The translations under genes and the position numbers were made by a program. Below, piece after piece: positions 21,275-28,191 of a DNA stretch of 28,191 nt. Position 1 is the first letter of the stretch. Every line of letters starts with the position of its first letter. The stretch covers positions 1 through 28,191 of IMG/VR virus record IMGVR_UViG_3300036845_000089, one strand, 5' to 3'. The DNA comes from a virus. A model generated the notes under the pieces. It was not told the origin of the DNA. It searched no databases and saw nothing but the letters and a program-made list of their open reading frames with translations.

Positions 21275-21756
21275 TCTGCATGGGATGCCATGGCAAGGGA
21301 CTTCAAATTTGGGATGCATACACGCATATCGTCTGTTGGGAATGTCAGGGCTGCGGGTTTATATATTGTTGCGAGGGACTTACCCAAGGGGTAACACCAG
21401 TGTCTACACCTACACCCACCAGAGTTGAATACTGGCACGACAACGAGACGCCCGACAACACGGGCTGGTATATCTGCCACTACGGCAACATGGCGAACTT
21501 ACTAGCAAAATCGCCAGAGGACACTATCGGTCCTTACGACACCGAGACTGAGGCGAAACGCGTGCTTGCCGAAACGTCCGATCTAGACGAGAACACGACC
21601 AAGAGGAAAGTCTATGACCCTAGCCGCGACCCAGCCCCAACCCTCGACGCCGGTATCCCGACCGACAACGACGACTGCGAAGGTGAAGGGGTTCAGTTGG
21701 AGCTACAGCAAACTGAAGAACTACGAGACGTGCCCACGGAGGTACAAGGCGATTGA
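21271..21756 (+). CDS. DnaJ-type zinc-finger protein (161 aa)
   Basis: Starts MICMGCHGKGLQIWD and has CWECQGCGF at about 22-30. Together these make a CxxCxGxG-type zinc knuckle of the kind found in DnaJ and many small phage proteins. The middle (EYWHDNETPDNTGWYICHYG) is a second small domain. The C-terminal ~47 residues are acidic and overlap the first 143 bases of the nuclease gene in another frame. VTPV near residue 42 comes from palindrome copy 21380-21394. Role unknown. Confidence 0.6.
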   Translation: MICMGCHGKGLQIWDAYTHIVCWECQGCGFIYCCEGLTQGVTPVSTPTPTRVEYWHDNETPDNTGWYICHYGNMANLLAKSPEDTIGPYDTETEAKRVLAETSDLDENTTKRKVYDPSRDPAPTLDAGIPTDNDDCEGEGVQLELQQTEELRDVPTEVQGD

Positions 21757-22384
21757 TGTTGACAAGTCTGTTGAACAACCCCGGACTGCCGACTTGGATC
21801 GGGGCGACGAACTGCATGCTGCAATGCAGAAACGGGTGCAGGGTACGACACCACTTCCTCCACACTTGATCTATATGGAGTCATGGGCTGAGAAGTTAAC
21901 GCGCGTCCTGCACCCGTTCCAAATCATCCAGTGCGAACTGAAACTATCCATGAACAAGGCAGGTGCGCCTACAGGGTACTTCGACAAGACGACTTGGTAT
22001 CGCGGCAGGATAGACTATTTTCGTCTCATGCCTACGGGCGTGGAGGGCGTGGACTATGGGCATATCGTTGACTACAAGACCGGCAAACCGCCAAGGTTCC
22101 CCGACAACACGCAACTCATGCTCAGTGCATGGACAATCTTCCAGCACTACAAGACAGTGCAGAACGTCCGGGTGGATTATCTATGGACTGAGTATAACGA
22201 CACGTCACATGAGAACTATTCACGCGATGAGATGCCTGCGCAGTTAGAGCAACTTACCCCACGGGTAACTGCCCTAGAGACGGCGCACCGTAACGATGAC
22301 TTTCCGCCCAAACCTAACGGGCTGTGCTACGAGTATTGCGACGTAATCAAATGTGAGTTTCACGGTAAGCGTCCAAAGAGGTAG
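21614..22384 (+). CDS. PD-(D/E)XK nuclease of the Cas4/RecB-like kind
   Basis: 256 aa. ATG 21614 has a strong GAGGAA eight bases ahead despite the 143-base overlap with the previous gene. Motifs run in family order: SYSKLKNYETCPRRYK (Cys40), GDELH (His68), Glu108, RGRID (Asp134), VDYKTGK (Asp153, Lys155) and Gln167. Three further cysteines follow near the end (238, 242, 247). Cys40 plus the three terminal cysteines fit the iron-sulfur cluster of Cas4 and AddB nucleases. It likely trims DNA ends for phage recombination, or supplies nucleotides from host DNA. No cas1 or cas2 is nearby, so CRISPR adaptation is not implied. Confidence 0.85.
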   Translation: MTLAATQPQPSTPVSRPTTTTAKVKGFSWSYSKLKNYETCPRRYKAIDVDKSVEQPRTADLDRGDELHAAMQKRVQGTTPLPPHLIYMESWAEKLTRVLHPFQIIQCELKLSMNKAGAPTGYFDKTTWYRGRIDYFRLMPTGVEGVDYGHIVDYKTGKPPRFPDNTQLMLSAWTIFQHYKTVQNVRVDYLWTEYNDTSHENYSRDEMPAQLEQLTPRVTALETAHRNDDFPPKPNGLCYEYCDVIKCEFHGKRPKR

Positions 22385-22418
22385 TGTCCTAAATAGGGGG
22401 GTCCAATGGGGTGGTATT

Positions 22419-22562
22419 ATGCCACTGGACCCTGATGACGGAGGCTCTGAATTAGGGCCATATCGTCCGCTGCATCCAATGCTAGAAGGGTTCACGATGG
22501 GTATAGCATTTACCCTCGCCGTGGAAGTTATGGTCTGGCTCATATATAAGGCGTGGCAATGA
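22419..22562 (+). CDS. Small membrane protein (47 aa)
   Basis: 47 aa from ATG 22419, with GGGGTGG ahead. A polar, Pro-rich start (MPLDPDDGGSELGPYRPLHP) is followed by one hydrophobic helix (FTMGIAFTLAVEVMVWLIY). ATGA overlap with the nuclease gene behind. Function unknown. Confidence 0.55.
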   Translation: MPLDPDDGGSELGPYRPLHPMLEGFTMGIAFTLAVEVMVWLIYKAWQ

Positions 22563-22951
22563 CACCAGAGGGCAGGGTTAAAAAGAAGGTGACCGAGCTA
22601 CTGAAAACGTTTCCCTCAGTCTACTCTTTCATGCCGGTGCAACACGGCTTAGGCGCGTCAGGGCTGGACTACCACTGCGTGGTAGGGAAGATGTTTCAGT
22701 TTGGTATTGTTGCTGAAATGATCCCTATAGCGTTCTTCATTGAGACGAAGAAACCGGGTGGCGAGCCGACTCAACGGCAGGAGGATTTTATTAAAGAGCG
22801 TTATGTGAAACAGAATGCACGCACGTTTATAATTGATGAAGACCCAAGCATTAACAAGGGTAAGGGGCTGGATGATTTAGCCCTATGGTTGGGAGAGATT
22901 GAGCGCAACAATGAACGTATCCTTAACGTCTTCGCCACCATTAACCCATAG
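22559..22951 (+). CDS. VRR-NUC-like nuclease (130 aa)
   Basis: 130 aa from the ATGA overlap at 22559; a GTG six bases earlier is in frame but less likely. The core fits the VRR-NUC branch of PD-(D/E)XK nucleases: GASGLDY (Asp38), FFIETKKPGG (Glu62, Lys64) and TQRQ (72-74). Related small phage enzymes cut branched DNA such as Holliday junctions. Directly followed by the helicase gene, which starts inside it in another frame. The stop TAG is the centre of palindrome copy 22942-22956. Confidence 0.8.
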   Translation: MTPEGRVKKKVTELLKTFPSVYSFMPVQHGLGASGLDYHCVVGKMFQFGIVAEMIPIAFFIETKKPGGEPTQRQEDFIKERYVKQNARTFIIDEDPSINKGKGLDDLALWLGEIERNNERILNVFATINP

Positions 22952-24368
22952 GGTAACTGCCAGCGCGAACCAAGCCGGGGCGGCAATGCTCACGGCGGGA
23001 TACGCGTTCCCTGAGGGTGCGTTTCAGGTGCAGAAGTGGACAGCCGCGCTGTTCATAGAAAACCCGCGTGGGTACTGCATCAATGAGCTAGGCACGGGCA
23101 AGACGCGCAGCATCCTGTTTGCGTTCGACGCGCTCAAGAAAGCAGGGCTGGTGCAGCGGATGATTGTGCTGTGCCCACTGACCGCGATGCGGCGGACGTG
23201 GTATCGGGAAATCCTTCTGTACTTCCCATGGCTAAAGGCGATAATCCTACATGGCTCTAACAAAGCCGCGCGCTCCAAAAAGCTATTTGAGAAGGTTGAT
23301 ATCTACATCATCAACCACGATGGGCTTGAAGTGCTGCAAGAGAGCCTGATGGAGCGTGACGATATCGACTGCGTATGCGTTGACGAGATTGGCGGCTACC
23401 GGAACGGACGGGCTGAGAAAACCAAGCTATTGCGTACGTACGTCGCATCGAGAGACTACGTGTGGGGGCTTACTGGTAGTCCTATCCCCCGTGCTGTGAC
23501 GGACGTGTGGGGGCCATGCTCGTGCCTCACCCCCCACACCGTGCCGAAGTTCTTCACCATCTTCCGCGATCAACTGATGCTCAAGAAAGGTCAATTCAGG
23601 TGGGAGGCTAAGCCCGGTGCGGAGGAACGCGCCGTATCGTGCATGCAGCCTAGCGTGCGGTTCAAACTGTCGGACGTGACCGAGTTACCCGAGAGGGTAA
23701 TTAAGTATTACCAAGCGGACCTGACGCCCAAACAGAGCTACGTATACGAGGCGATGCGCAAGCAGTCAATTGCGCTGGTGGGGGAACATAAGATCGATGC
23801 GCTGAACGCGGGCGCAGTGCTGAGTAAGCTGATGCAGATCGCCATCGGCTACGTGTACACACGCGACGGCAAGACGATCTATATGGATAACACGCCGCGC
23901 TTGCAGTTGATCCTAGACCTGATCGACAGCACGCAGCGCAAGGTGCTTCTGTTCGCGCCATTCAAGTCGGCAGTGAGTGCGTTTAGCGCATTCCTGACTT
24001 CTAACAAAATCTCTCATGCCGTAGTGACGGGTGACACCACGCTTAAGAAGCGAGACGAGATATTCAGCGATTTTCAGGATACGCCAAAATACAAAGTTAT
24101 CGCGGCGCACCCCGGATGCATGTCTCACTCGCTCACGCTGACAAAGGCGAATACGACGATATGGGCCGGTCCAGTGACTTCACTGGAGACGTTCCAGCAG
24201 GCGAACGGGCGGACGTACAGAGTAGGGCAGGACGACAGGACGTTAGTGGCGATGGTTGGCGGTACAGCGATGGAAGAAAAGATGTACAAACTGCTAGCCG
24301 CCAATGAGAAACTACAAAATAGATTTTTAGAGATTGTTGAGGCGATCACGGAGGAACTTACCCAGTGA
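22911..24368 (+). CDS. SNF2-type helicase/ATPase
   Basis: 485 aa from ATG 22911; a TTG at 22899 and a downstream ATG at 22987 are alternatives. Motif I ELGTGKT (59-65), Ia LCPLTAM (87-93), II VDEI (157-160), III LTGSPI (187-192), V around HPGCMSHSLTL (400-410) and VI QANGRTYRVGQ (430-440) define a superfamily 2 SNF2-like enzyme. It likely translocates on double-stranded DNA to remodel replication forks or branched intermediates. The VRR-NUC-like nuclease partner overlaps it by 41 bases, a pair often seen in phages. Palindrome copies lie at its N-terminus, internally (23685-23700), and at its stop (24358-24372). Confidence 0.9.
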   Translation: MNVSLTSSPPLTHRVTASANQAGAAMLTAGYAFPEGAFQVQKWTAALFIENPRGYCINELGTGKTRSILFAFDALKKAGLVQRMIVLCPLTAMRRTWYREILLYFPWLKAIILHGSNKAARSKKLFEKVDIYIINHDGLEVLQESLMERDDIDCVCVDEIGGYRNGRAEKTKLLRTYVASRDYVWGLTGSPIPRAVTDVWGPCSCLTPHTVPKFFTIFRDQLMLKKGQFRWEAKPGAEERAVSCMQPSVRFKLSDVTELPERVIKYYQADLTPKQSYVYEAMRKQSIALVGEHKIDALNAGAVLSKLMQIAIGYVYTRDGKTIYMDNTPRLQLILDLIDSTQRKVLLFAPFKSAVSAFSAFLTSNKISHAVVTGDTTLKKRDEIFSDFQDTPKYKVIAAHPGCMSHSLTLTKANTTIWAGPVTSLETFQQANGRTYRVGQDDRTLVAMVGGTAMEEKMYKLLAANEKLQNRFLEIVEAITEELTQ

Positions 24369-24577
24369 GTAAAGTCACCTGTGAAGTTGATGAAGTTCAA
24401 CAGCAGGGGGACTATGGTCGCGTATGGGGGGTAGAAGTAGCGTGTACCAAATGCGGGCATATTACAGAAAGTCACGGCACAGGTGGCGCTTCTATTCGCC
24501 GCTGCCTTGCGATGATGCGAGAAGAATGTCCAGAGGGTGAAAACAATTTTTATGTCGCAGAGGGTAGTGAGGATTAG
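24365..24577 (+). CDS. Small zinc-ribbon-like protein (70 aa)
   Basis: GTG start overlapping the helicase stop (GTGA), located in the centre of palindrome copy 24358-24372. CTKCGH (about 27-32) plus two later cysteines (RRCLAMMREECP) can bind zinc, giving a motif frequent in short phage proteins. Acidic C-terminus. Function unknown. Confidence 0.6.
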   Translation: MSKVTCEVDEVQQQGDYGRVWGVEVACTKCGHITESHGTGGASIRRCLAMMREECPEGENNFYVAEGSED

Positions 24578-24591
24578 GGCGATAAAAATAC

Positions 24592-24609
24592 CCCAAAAAA
24601 TTTTTTGGG
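24592..24609. other. A-tract/T-tract inverted repeat
   Basis: CCCCAAAAATTTTTTGGG: complementary arms CCCAAAAA and TTTTTGGG with almost no loop. As RNA it could act as a weak bidirectional terminator. As DNA the A/T tract is bent or easily opened. Confidence 0.4.
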
Positions 24610-24642
24610 AATTTAGGAACCTAATAGGTGAAAAGAGAAGGT

Positions 24643-25161
24643 ATGCGGGAGTACGCGATGGAGGATAGGCTTGACCGCGAGCAAGCCGCCTCTATCAATG
24701 AGTTCTATAACAGGCACGGAGATACAACTATCATGGCGTCGTTTGATTTGGGTGAGCGCATTAAACAGGTGCGTGACATTGAGAAATACATCGAGGATAA
24801 ACAGGAAGAATTGGATACGTCGCTCGCAAAGCATCACGAGTTCGTGAAGCTGGGGCGGGCGGAAATCCTACAGTTCCTCAACCAAACCAACCAGAAGTCA
24901 TCCAACACCGAGTACGGTGGGTGCTACTGGAAGCCGAAGGTCACATACCGCGTGGAAGATAAGGACGCTTTCAGACGGCACGTGATTGGGGCAGAGGCGT
25001 GGGAGTTGATCACTTGGGCGTCGGCTCCCGTTAACTGTGAGGCGTTCACCGAGGAACACAAGATGCCACCCCCCGGCCTCGTGCGTAACGCGGTGAACAT
25101 TCTCTACATCACCCCGCCAGTCAAGCCCAAGGGCAAAAATAAGGTCGTACAGCAACCGTGA
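24643..25161 (+). CDS. Coiled-coil protein of unknown function (172 aa)
   Basis: Start taken at ATG 24643 with GAGAAGG close by. A GTG at 24628 and an ATG at 24658 are in frame. Residues ~35-70 (RIKQVRDIEKYIEDKQEELD) form a coiled coil. A compact domain with TEYGGCYWKPKVTYRVEDKD and ...MPPPGLVRNAVNILYI follows. This layout recurs in phage replication regions and recalls Gam-like or DNA-binding accessory proteins, but no function can be assigned. Lies just before the putative ssDNA-binding protein. Confidence 0.65.
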   Translation: MREYAMEDRLDREQAASINEFYNRHGDTTIMASFDLGERIKQVRDIEKYIEDKQEELDTSLAKHHEFVKLGRAEILQFLNQTNQKSSNTEYGGCYWKPKVTYRVEDKDAFRRHVIGAEAWELITWASAPVNCEAFTEEHKMPPPGLVRNAVNILYITPPVKPKGKNKVVQQP

Positions 25162-25193
25162 ACTTACCCGCAGGGTAAAGAAAGGATAGTACA

Positions 25194-26408
25194 GTGGCAA
25201 ATCAAGTAACGAATAGGGGCAACGGGGCGCAGGCAATCATGCCGCAGTCTCAGTTGTTCGACCAACTGCCCGCAGAGTGGGATGACTTGACGGCTAATGT
25301 AGCCATCAGCTTCCCCATCCTTGGTATCAAGGGCGGCAAGTGGCACTATAGGTTCCGAGGCGAGGAGCATATTCTTCTGGACGCACAGGGCCGGTTCCCC
25401 ACCCCTGCCGTTCATGTCGTCATCCTCAAGGCGCAAAAGGAACTGTCCCGCACGTACTACGCGACGGGCTATGTGGAGGGCGCGAACGCTCCCCCGGATT
25501 GCTGGTCGTCTGATGGCGTTGCCCCCGATGTTTCGGTGGCGCAGCCGATGAACCCGGTGTGCGCGACGTGCCCGTGTGACGCATGGGGTTCAGGCGCTAC
25601 GCCTGCCGCGCCCAAGGCGAAGGCATGTCAGCAGCGTCGTCGCACTGTCCTTGTGCCGTACAGCCCCGACCTTACGAATGAGCAGGGTGGCGGGCCTGTC
25701 CTCTTGTCGGTGCCGCCCGGTTCACTCACCAATCAGGTGGCGTATGGCAACATGCTGCGCGACAATCGCGTGCACTATGCTGGCGTCGTCACCGAGTTGA
25801 GCTTCACGCAGGACCCAAGCATCGCATTCCCTAAGATCGAGTTCTCTTATGTGAAGTCGATCACGGATGACGAGGCGCAGGTGATTATCGAAATGCGCGA
25901 ACACGAACAGGTGGGTCGTATTCTGCAATCGAAGATGGTCCCTGCCGAGATGGACAACGCCCCGCCGCCAGAGGCAGGCCAACCGGCGACGCAAGCGCCG
26001 CCCCGACCGGCAGCGCAAGCAAGACCGGCACCGCGTCCCAGCGTAGTGCGCGCCCCCGTACCGCAGGCGCAACAGCAGCCAGCCGCAGCGGCTCCCCCGC
26101 CACCGCCGCCCCCACAAACCACCGCAGCGCCACCCCCGCCGCCGCCACCGCCCACGGTTAACCGTGTTGGCGGGTTCGCGATGGCCCCCGTAACGAGAGC
26201 CGCGCCGCCACCGCCATCGCCGCCGGATACTATCGCGGGCGCAATGCGTACGCCAGCCGCTCCACCGCCTACCCAGCGTACGATTAAGACGATGGCTCCC
26301 GCTATTGTCGAACCGGAAGGAGATGATCAGACCGGCGAGCCGGAAGTCACTGAGGGTGCGGTCCCTCAGGACTTGAACAAGTTGTTCGGCAACCTGATGA
26401 CTGGTTAA
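25194..26408 (+). CDS. Putative single-stranded DNA-binding protein with Pro-rich tail
   Basis: 404 aa from GTG 25194, with AAGGA nine bases ahead. The N-terminal ~230 residues look like an OB-fold-type core with a zinc knuckle (CATCPCDAWGSG, then KACQQRRRTVLVPY), a pattern I associate with phage proteins beside replication genes. Residues ~260-365 are a long, low-complexity Pro/Ala/Gln linker with runs of seven and eight prolines. The C-terminus is acidic before ending in LFGNLMTG. Core, flexible linker and acidic tip match the architecture of SSB proteins that recruit partners. That function is inferred. Confidence 0.55.
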   Translation: MANQVTNRGNGAQAIMPQSQLFDQLPAEWDDLTANVAISFPILGIKGGKWHYRFRGEEHILLDAQGRFPTPAVHVVILKAQKELSRTYYATGYVEGANAPPDCWSSDGVAPDVSVAQPMNPVCATCPCDAWGSGATPAAPKAKACQQRRRTVLVPYSPDLTNEQGGGPVLLSVPPGSLTNQVAYGNMLRDNRVHYAGVVTELSFTQDPSIAFPKIEFSYVKSITDDEAQVIIEMREHEQVGRILQSKMVPAEMDNAPPPEAGQPATQAPPRPAAQARPAPRPSVVRAPVPQAQQQPAAAAPPPPPPPQTTAAPPPPPPPPTVNRVGGFAMAPVTRAAPPPPSPPDTIAGAMRTPAAPPPTQRTIKTMAPAIVEPEGDDQTGEPEVTEGAVPQDLNKLFGNLMTG

Positions 26409-26429
26409 TTTTAACCCACAGAGTAAAAA

Positions 26430-26448
26430 GGGCGGGGCGAACCCGCCC
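26430..26448 (+). terminator. GC-rich hairpin between SSB-like and primase genes
   Basis: GGGCGGG (26430-26436) pairs with CCCGCCC (26442-26448) around a GCGAA loop. There is no proper T run (ATCTCTTGCTT follows), so it may be a weak terminator, attenuator or mRNA-stabilising hairpin. Confidence 0.5.
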
Positions 26449-26473
26449 ATCTCTTGCTTACTGGGAGGTAAGT

Positions 26474-28191
26474 ATGAGCGACATGTTGCGGTTCATGAAT
26501 ATGGTTGCACCCGTGGCTGCGGAAACGTGGTTCACAATACATCACCGCACCTTCGTGCCGGGTAGGGTGGACCCTATATTCCCCGGCAATGCGCACAAGA
26601 CAATCAAGAGCGCGATGAATGACGCTCAGTATTGGGCGCAGCGTGGCCACTGTGTTTACATATCGATGGGCATGTACCGCAACGCTGGTCAGGTGACAGG
26701 GATTTATCCGAAGGCTGACCGCTCGTACCCTAATCTTGTCGCCTGCAAGAACCTTTACATGGACGTGGACGTAAAACCAGATGCGTACCAGACCCACGAG
26801 GCTATGAAGGCCGCAGTCTTTGGCTTTCTCAAGTGGTTTGGGTTATGGCCGACCGTCATAGTCGGCAGTGGATCGGGCGGGTGGCACCTGTACTGGACCC
26901 TAAGCGCCACGGTTGACGAGCGCGAGTTCAAGAACCTCGCAGGGCGGTTGATCAATGCCGGTACAGAGTACGGCCTGCTGTTCGACAAGCAATGCTCGCG
27001 TGACGCGGTGCGGTTGCTTCGCGTGCCGGGAACATGGAACTTCAAGCACGCCACTGACGACGTGCCAGCTTCGCCCGTGACGTTGGAGCATAGCAGCGAC
27101 GGCGTTCATATCGAGATTGATGCAGGGCGTAAGCATTTGGAGCGCTGGCCTGCCGCAGTTACCCTTGGGGTAAGTCAACCCAAGACTGGTGGAGTGGACG
27201 CCCACGGCTTACCGCTTGACGAGAACGCCGACCTGACTGGGGGTATGAAGAAAGAATATGCACCCGTATCTATTGATGAAGTCGCCGTTCACTGTCCTTT
27301 TGTTAGAAATACTCTGGATGCTGGGGGAGCTAATCTGGTGGGCGACCCGCAGTGGCATACGGTCGTGGCGCTCGCGTGCCATACCACGGACCCACGGGGA
27401 ACGGCGCACCGGCTGTGCAACAAGTCGCCTTACTACACCGAGGAAGGAACTGACGACAAACTTACCACCGCGCAGTTGGCGCGGGAGCAGCGCCCGGAAA
27501 TTGGGCCGCCGAAGTGCGCCACCATCGCCATCGAGCGGGAGGAATGCAAGACGTGTCCACATTTGGCTCTTGCTACCACCCCATTGGCAGTTGGTTTTAA
27601 GCGGACCAACGGTCACGCTTATCAACCCTTCACCGCCGCCCCCGGCGCGCAAGCAATCGAACTACCTCACCCCTACTACCAAGACGCCACCAGCTTCCTG
27701 ATATTCAAGCCGCCAGTAGACAACGGTAAGGCTAACGAGACGGGCGGGCTGGTGTTTGAGTACCCATTGCTGCCGGGTGCCATGCTTGAGGTAGGGTATC
27801 CATCATACCAGTTCATCCTCAACACTATGCAGGGAGGTAAAGAAGTGACCAAGCAGTTCGATAGCTCCATCGTTGCTGACAACATAACCTTTGCTAGAGC
27901 GTTCTCCGCTGCGGGTTTGCCGCTCACAGTAAAGCCAATCGACATGCCTAGACAATTCATGACTAGCTATATCAAGCAGCTACAGGATAAGCCAGAGACC
28001 CTTATCACTGTGCCCGCCTTCGGCTGGTCGCCAGATACGAATGGAGACATTGGGTTCGCCTTCGCTGGCGAGTATGTCTCCCCTGCCGGTACGTCTAGGT
28101 GCGCTCACCCGTCAGGCGGTACGTCGAACTACAGAGTAATGGGCGACGAGCAGGTATGGAGGGATTTAGTAAAGCTTATCGTCACCCCTGA
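26474..28191 (+). CDS. AEP-type primase/helicase, 3' end beyond the window
   Basis: ATG 26474 with GGAGG; 572 codons without a stop to the right edge. Residues 95-101 (YMDVDVK, Asp97/Asp99), SGGWHLYW (His138) and DAVRLLRVPGTWNF (177-190) are the three catalytic motifs of archaeo-eukaryotic-type primases. A Cys cluster (CATIAIEREECKTCPH) lies near the middle. The visible C-terminal part (ITFARAFSAAGLPLTVKPID, then TVPAFGWSPD) resembles the start of a DUF927-type helicase domain. The full protein would then be a primase-helicase that primes and unwinds phage DNA. Residues VTLGVS come from palindrome copy 27159-27173. Confidence 0.8.
   Translation, partial: MSDMLRFMNMVAPVAAETWFTIHHRTFVPGRVDPIFPGNAHKTIKSAMNDAQYWAQRGHCVYISMGMYRNAGQVTGIYPKADRSYPNLVACKNLYMDVDVKPDAYQTHEAMKAAVFGFLKWFGLWPTVIVGSGSGGWHLYWTLSATVDEREFKNLAGRLINAGTEYGLLFDKQCSRDAVRLLRVPGTWNFKHATDDVPASPVTLEHSSDGVHIEIDAGRKHLERWPAAVTLGVSQPKTGGVDAHGLPLDENADLTGGMKKEYAPVSIDEVAVHCPFVRNTLDAGGANLVGDPQWHTVVALACHTTDPRGTAHRLCNKSPYYTEEGTDDKLTTAQLAREQRPEIGPPKCATIAIEREECKTCPHLALATTPLAVGFKRTNGHAYQPFTAAPGAQAIELPHPYYQDATSFLIFKPPVDNGKANETGGLVFEYPLLPGAMLEVGYPSYQFILNTMQGGKEVTKQFDSSIVADNITFARAFSAAGLPLTVKPIDMPRQFMTSYIKQLQDKPETLITVPAFGWSPDTNGDIGFAFAGEYVSPAGTSRCAHPSGGTSNYRVMGDEQVWRDLVKLIVTP

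Larger units (their letters stand above)
838..27173. repeat. Dispersed 15-16 bp palindrome, 44 copies (TTACYC-N3/4-GRGTAA)
   Basis: Copies start at 838, 1936, 2897, 3052, 3111, 3277, 4983, 5131, 5564, 6440, 7297, 8992, 9336, 9869, 10151, 10333, 11046, 11362, 11756, 12213, 12510, 13255, 13785, 14018, 14417, 14760, 15291, 16083, 16858, 17241, 17926, 18306, 18958, 19538, 19887, 20788, 21380, 22254, 22942, 23685, 24358, 25164, 26412 and 27159. Most have a 3-bp centre (15 bp). Eight have a 4-bp centre (3052, 5564, 9869, 11046, 16083, 18958, 19538, 23685). The left half is TTACCC, TTACTC or TAACCC, and rarely TGACCC or TAACTC. The right half is GGGTAA or GAGTAA. The two halves rarely deviate together. 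Flanking bases are mostly G or C. The average distance is about 640 bp, and both genome arms carry copies. Extra half-sites occur (for example 5836, 11445, 14033, 26458). Confidence 0.95.

Noticed and set aside
838-27173. CRISPR array made of the dispersed palindrome
   Set aside because: Copies are hundreds of bases apart, lie inside genes, have no regular spacers, and no cas1 or cas2 gene is seen. The Cas4-like nuclease belongs to a wider phage family.
838-27173. Insertion sequences or transposase genes explaining the repeats
   Set aside because: No transposase-like product, terminal inverted repeats of a larger unit or target duplications were seen anywhere in the window.

Overview
The window is a fragment of a tailed, double-stranded DNA bacteriophage (or prophage) genome. 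The evidence is a portal protein and a large terminase on the minus strand, a family A DNA polymerase, a primase-helicase, a SNF2-type helicase and two PD-(D/E)XK nucleases on the plus strand, and many very short genes joined by ATGA, TAATG and GTGA overlaps. The moderately GC-rich sequence, Shine-Dalgarno sites, sigma70-like promoters and a ribosome-modulation-factor-like gene suggest a proteobacterial host. That host assignment is an inference, and the phage family cannot be fixed from this piece alone.

Layout. Positions 1-5000 hold the packaging genes. The portal gene runs off the left edge. The large terminase, a few tiny ORFs and one tRNA-Thr gene are also on the minus strand. A possible small terminase gene lies on the plus strand between them. 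Positions 4950-6070 form a control region without convincing protein genes. It holds a strongly structured RNA candidate of about 440 nt, a terminator, a 9-bp repeat array and AT-rich DNA. From 6070 to the right edge all genes lie on the plus strand. 6.07-7.66 kb is a chain of tiny coupled genes led by an RMF-like protein. 7.8-9.0 kb is one charged protein with a strong terminator. 9.36-13.3 kb contains small basic proteins, then a MoxR-type AAA+ ATPase paired with a metallopeptidase/VWA protein. 13.3-17.9 kb contains small membrane, zinc-ribbon, helix-turn-helix and unknown proteins. 18.3-28.2 kb is the replication and recombination block: DNA polymerase, winged-helix regulator, Cas4/RecB-like nuclease, VRR-NUC-like nuclease, SNF2 helicase, a putative ssDNA-binding protein and an AEP-type primase-helicase cut by the right edge.

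Two things are not explained by the genes. First, a 15-16 bp palindrome (consensus TTACYC-N3/4-GRGTAA, usually flanked by G or C) occurs at least 44 times, about every 640 bp, on both sides of the genome, between genes and inside them. At many gene junctions its variable centre carries the start or stop codon, and its right half can act as ribosome-binding site. Second, at least five intergenic stretches (5111-5550, 7184-7292, 9143-9331, 11362-11490 and 14249-14415) hold dense, perfectly complementary helices and look like structured RNAs. Each touches or contains a copy of the palindrome or has one nearby. A ~360-bp G-rich array with a 5-bp period lies directly in front of the DNA polymerase gene and is a further candidate functional DNA or RNA element.
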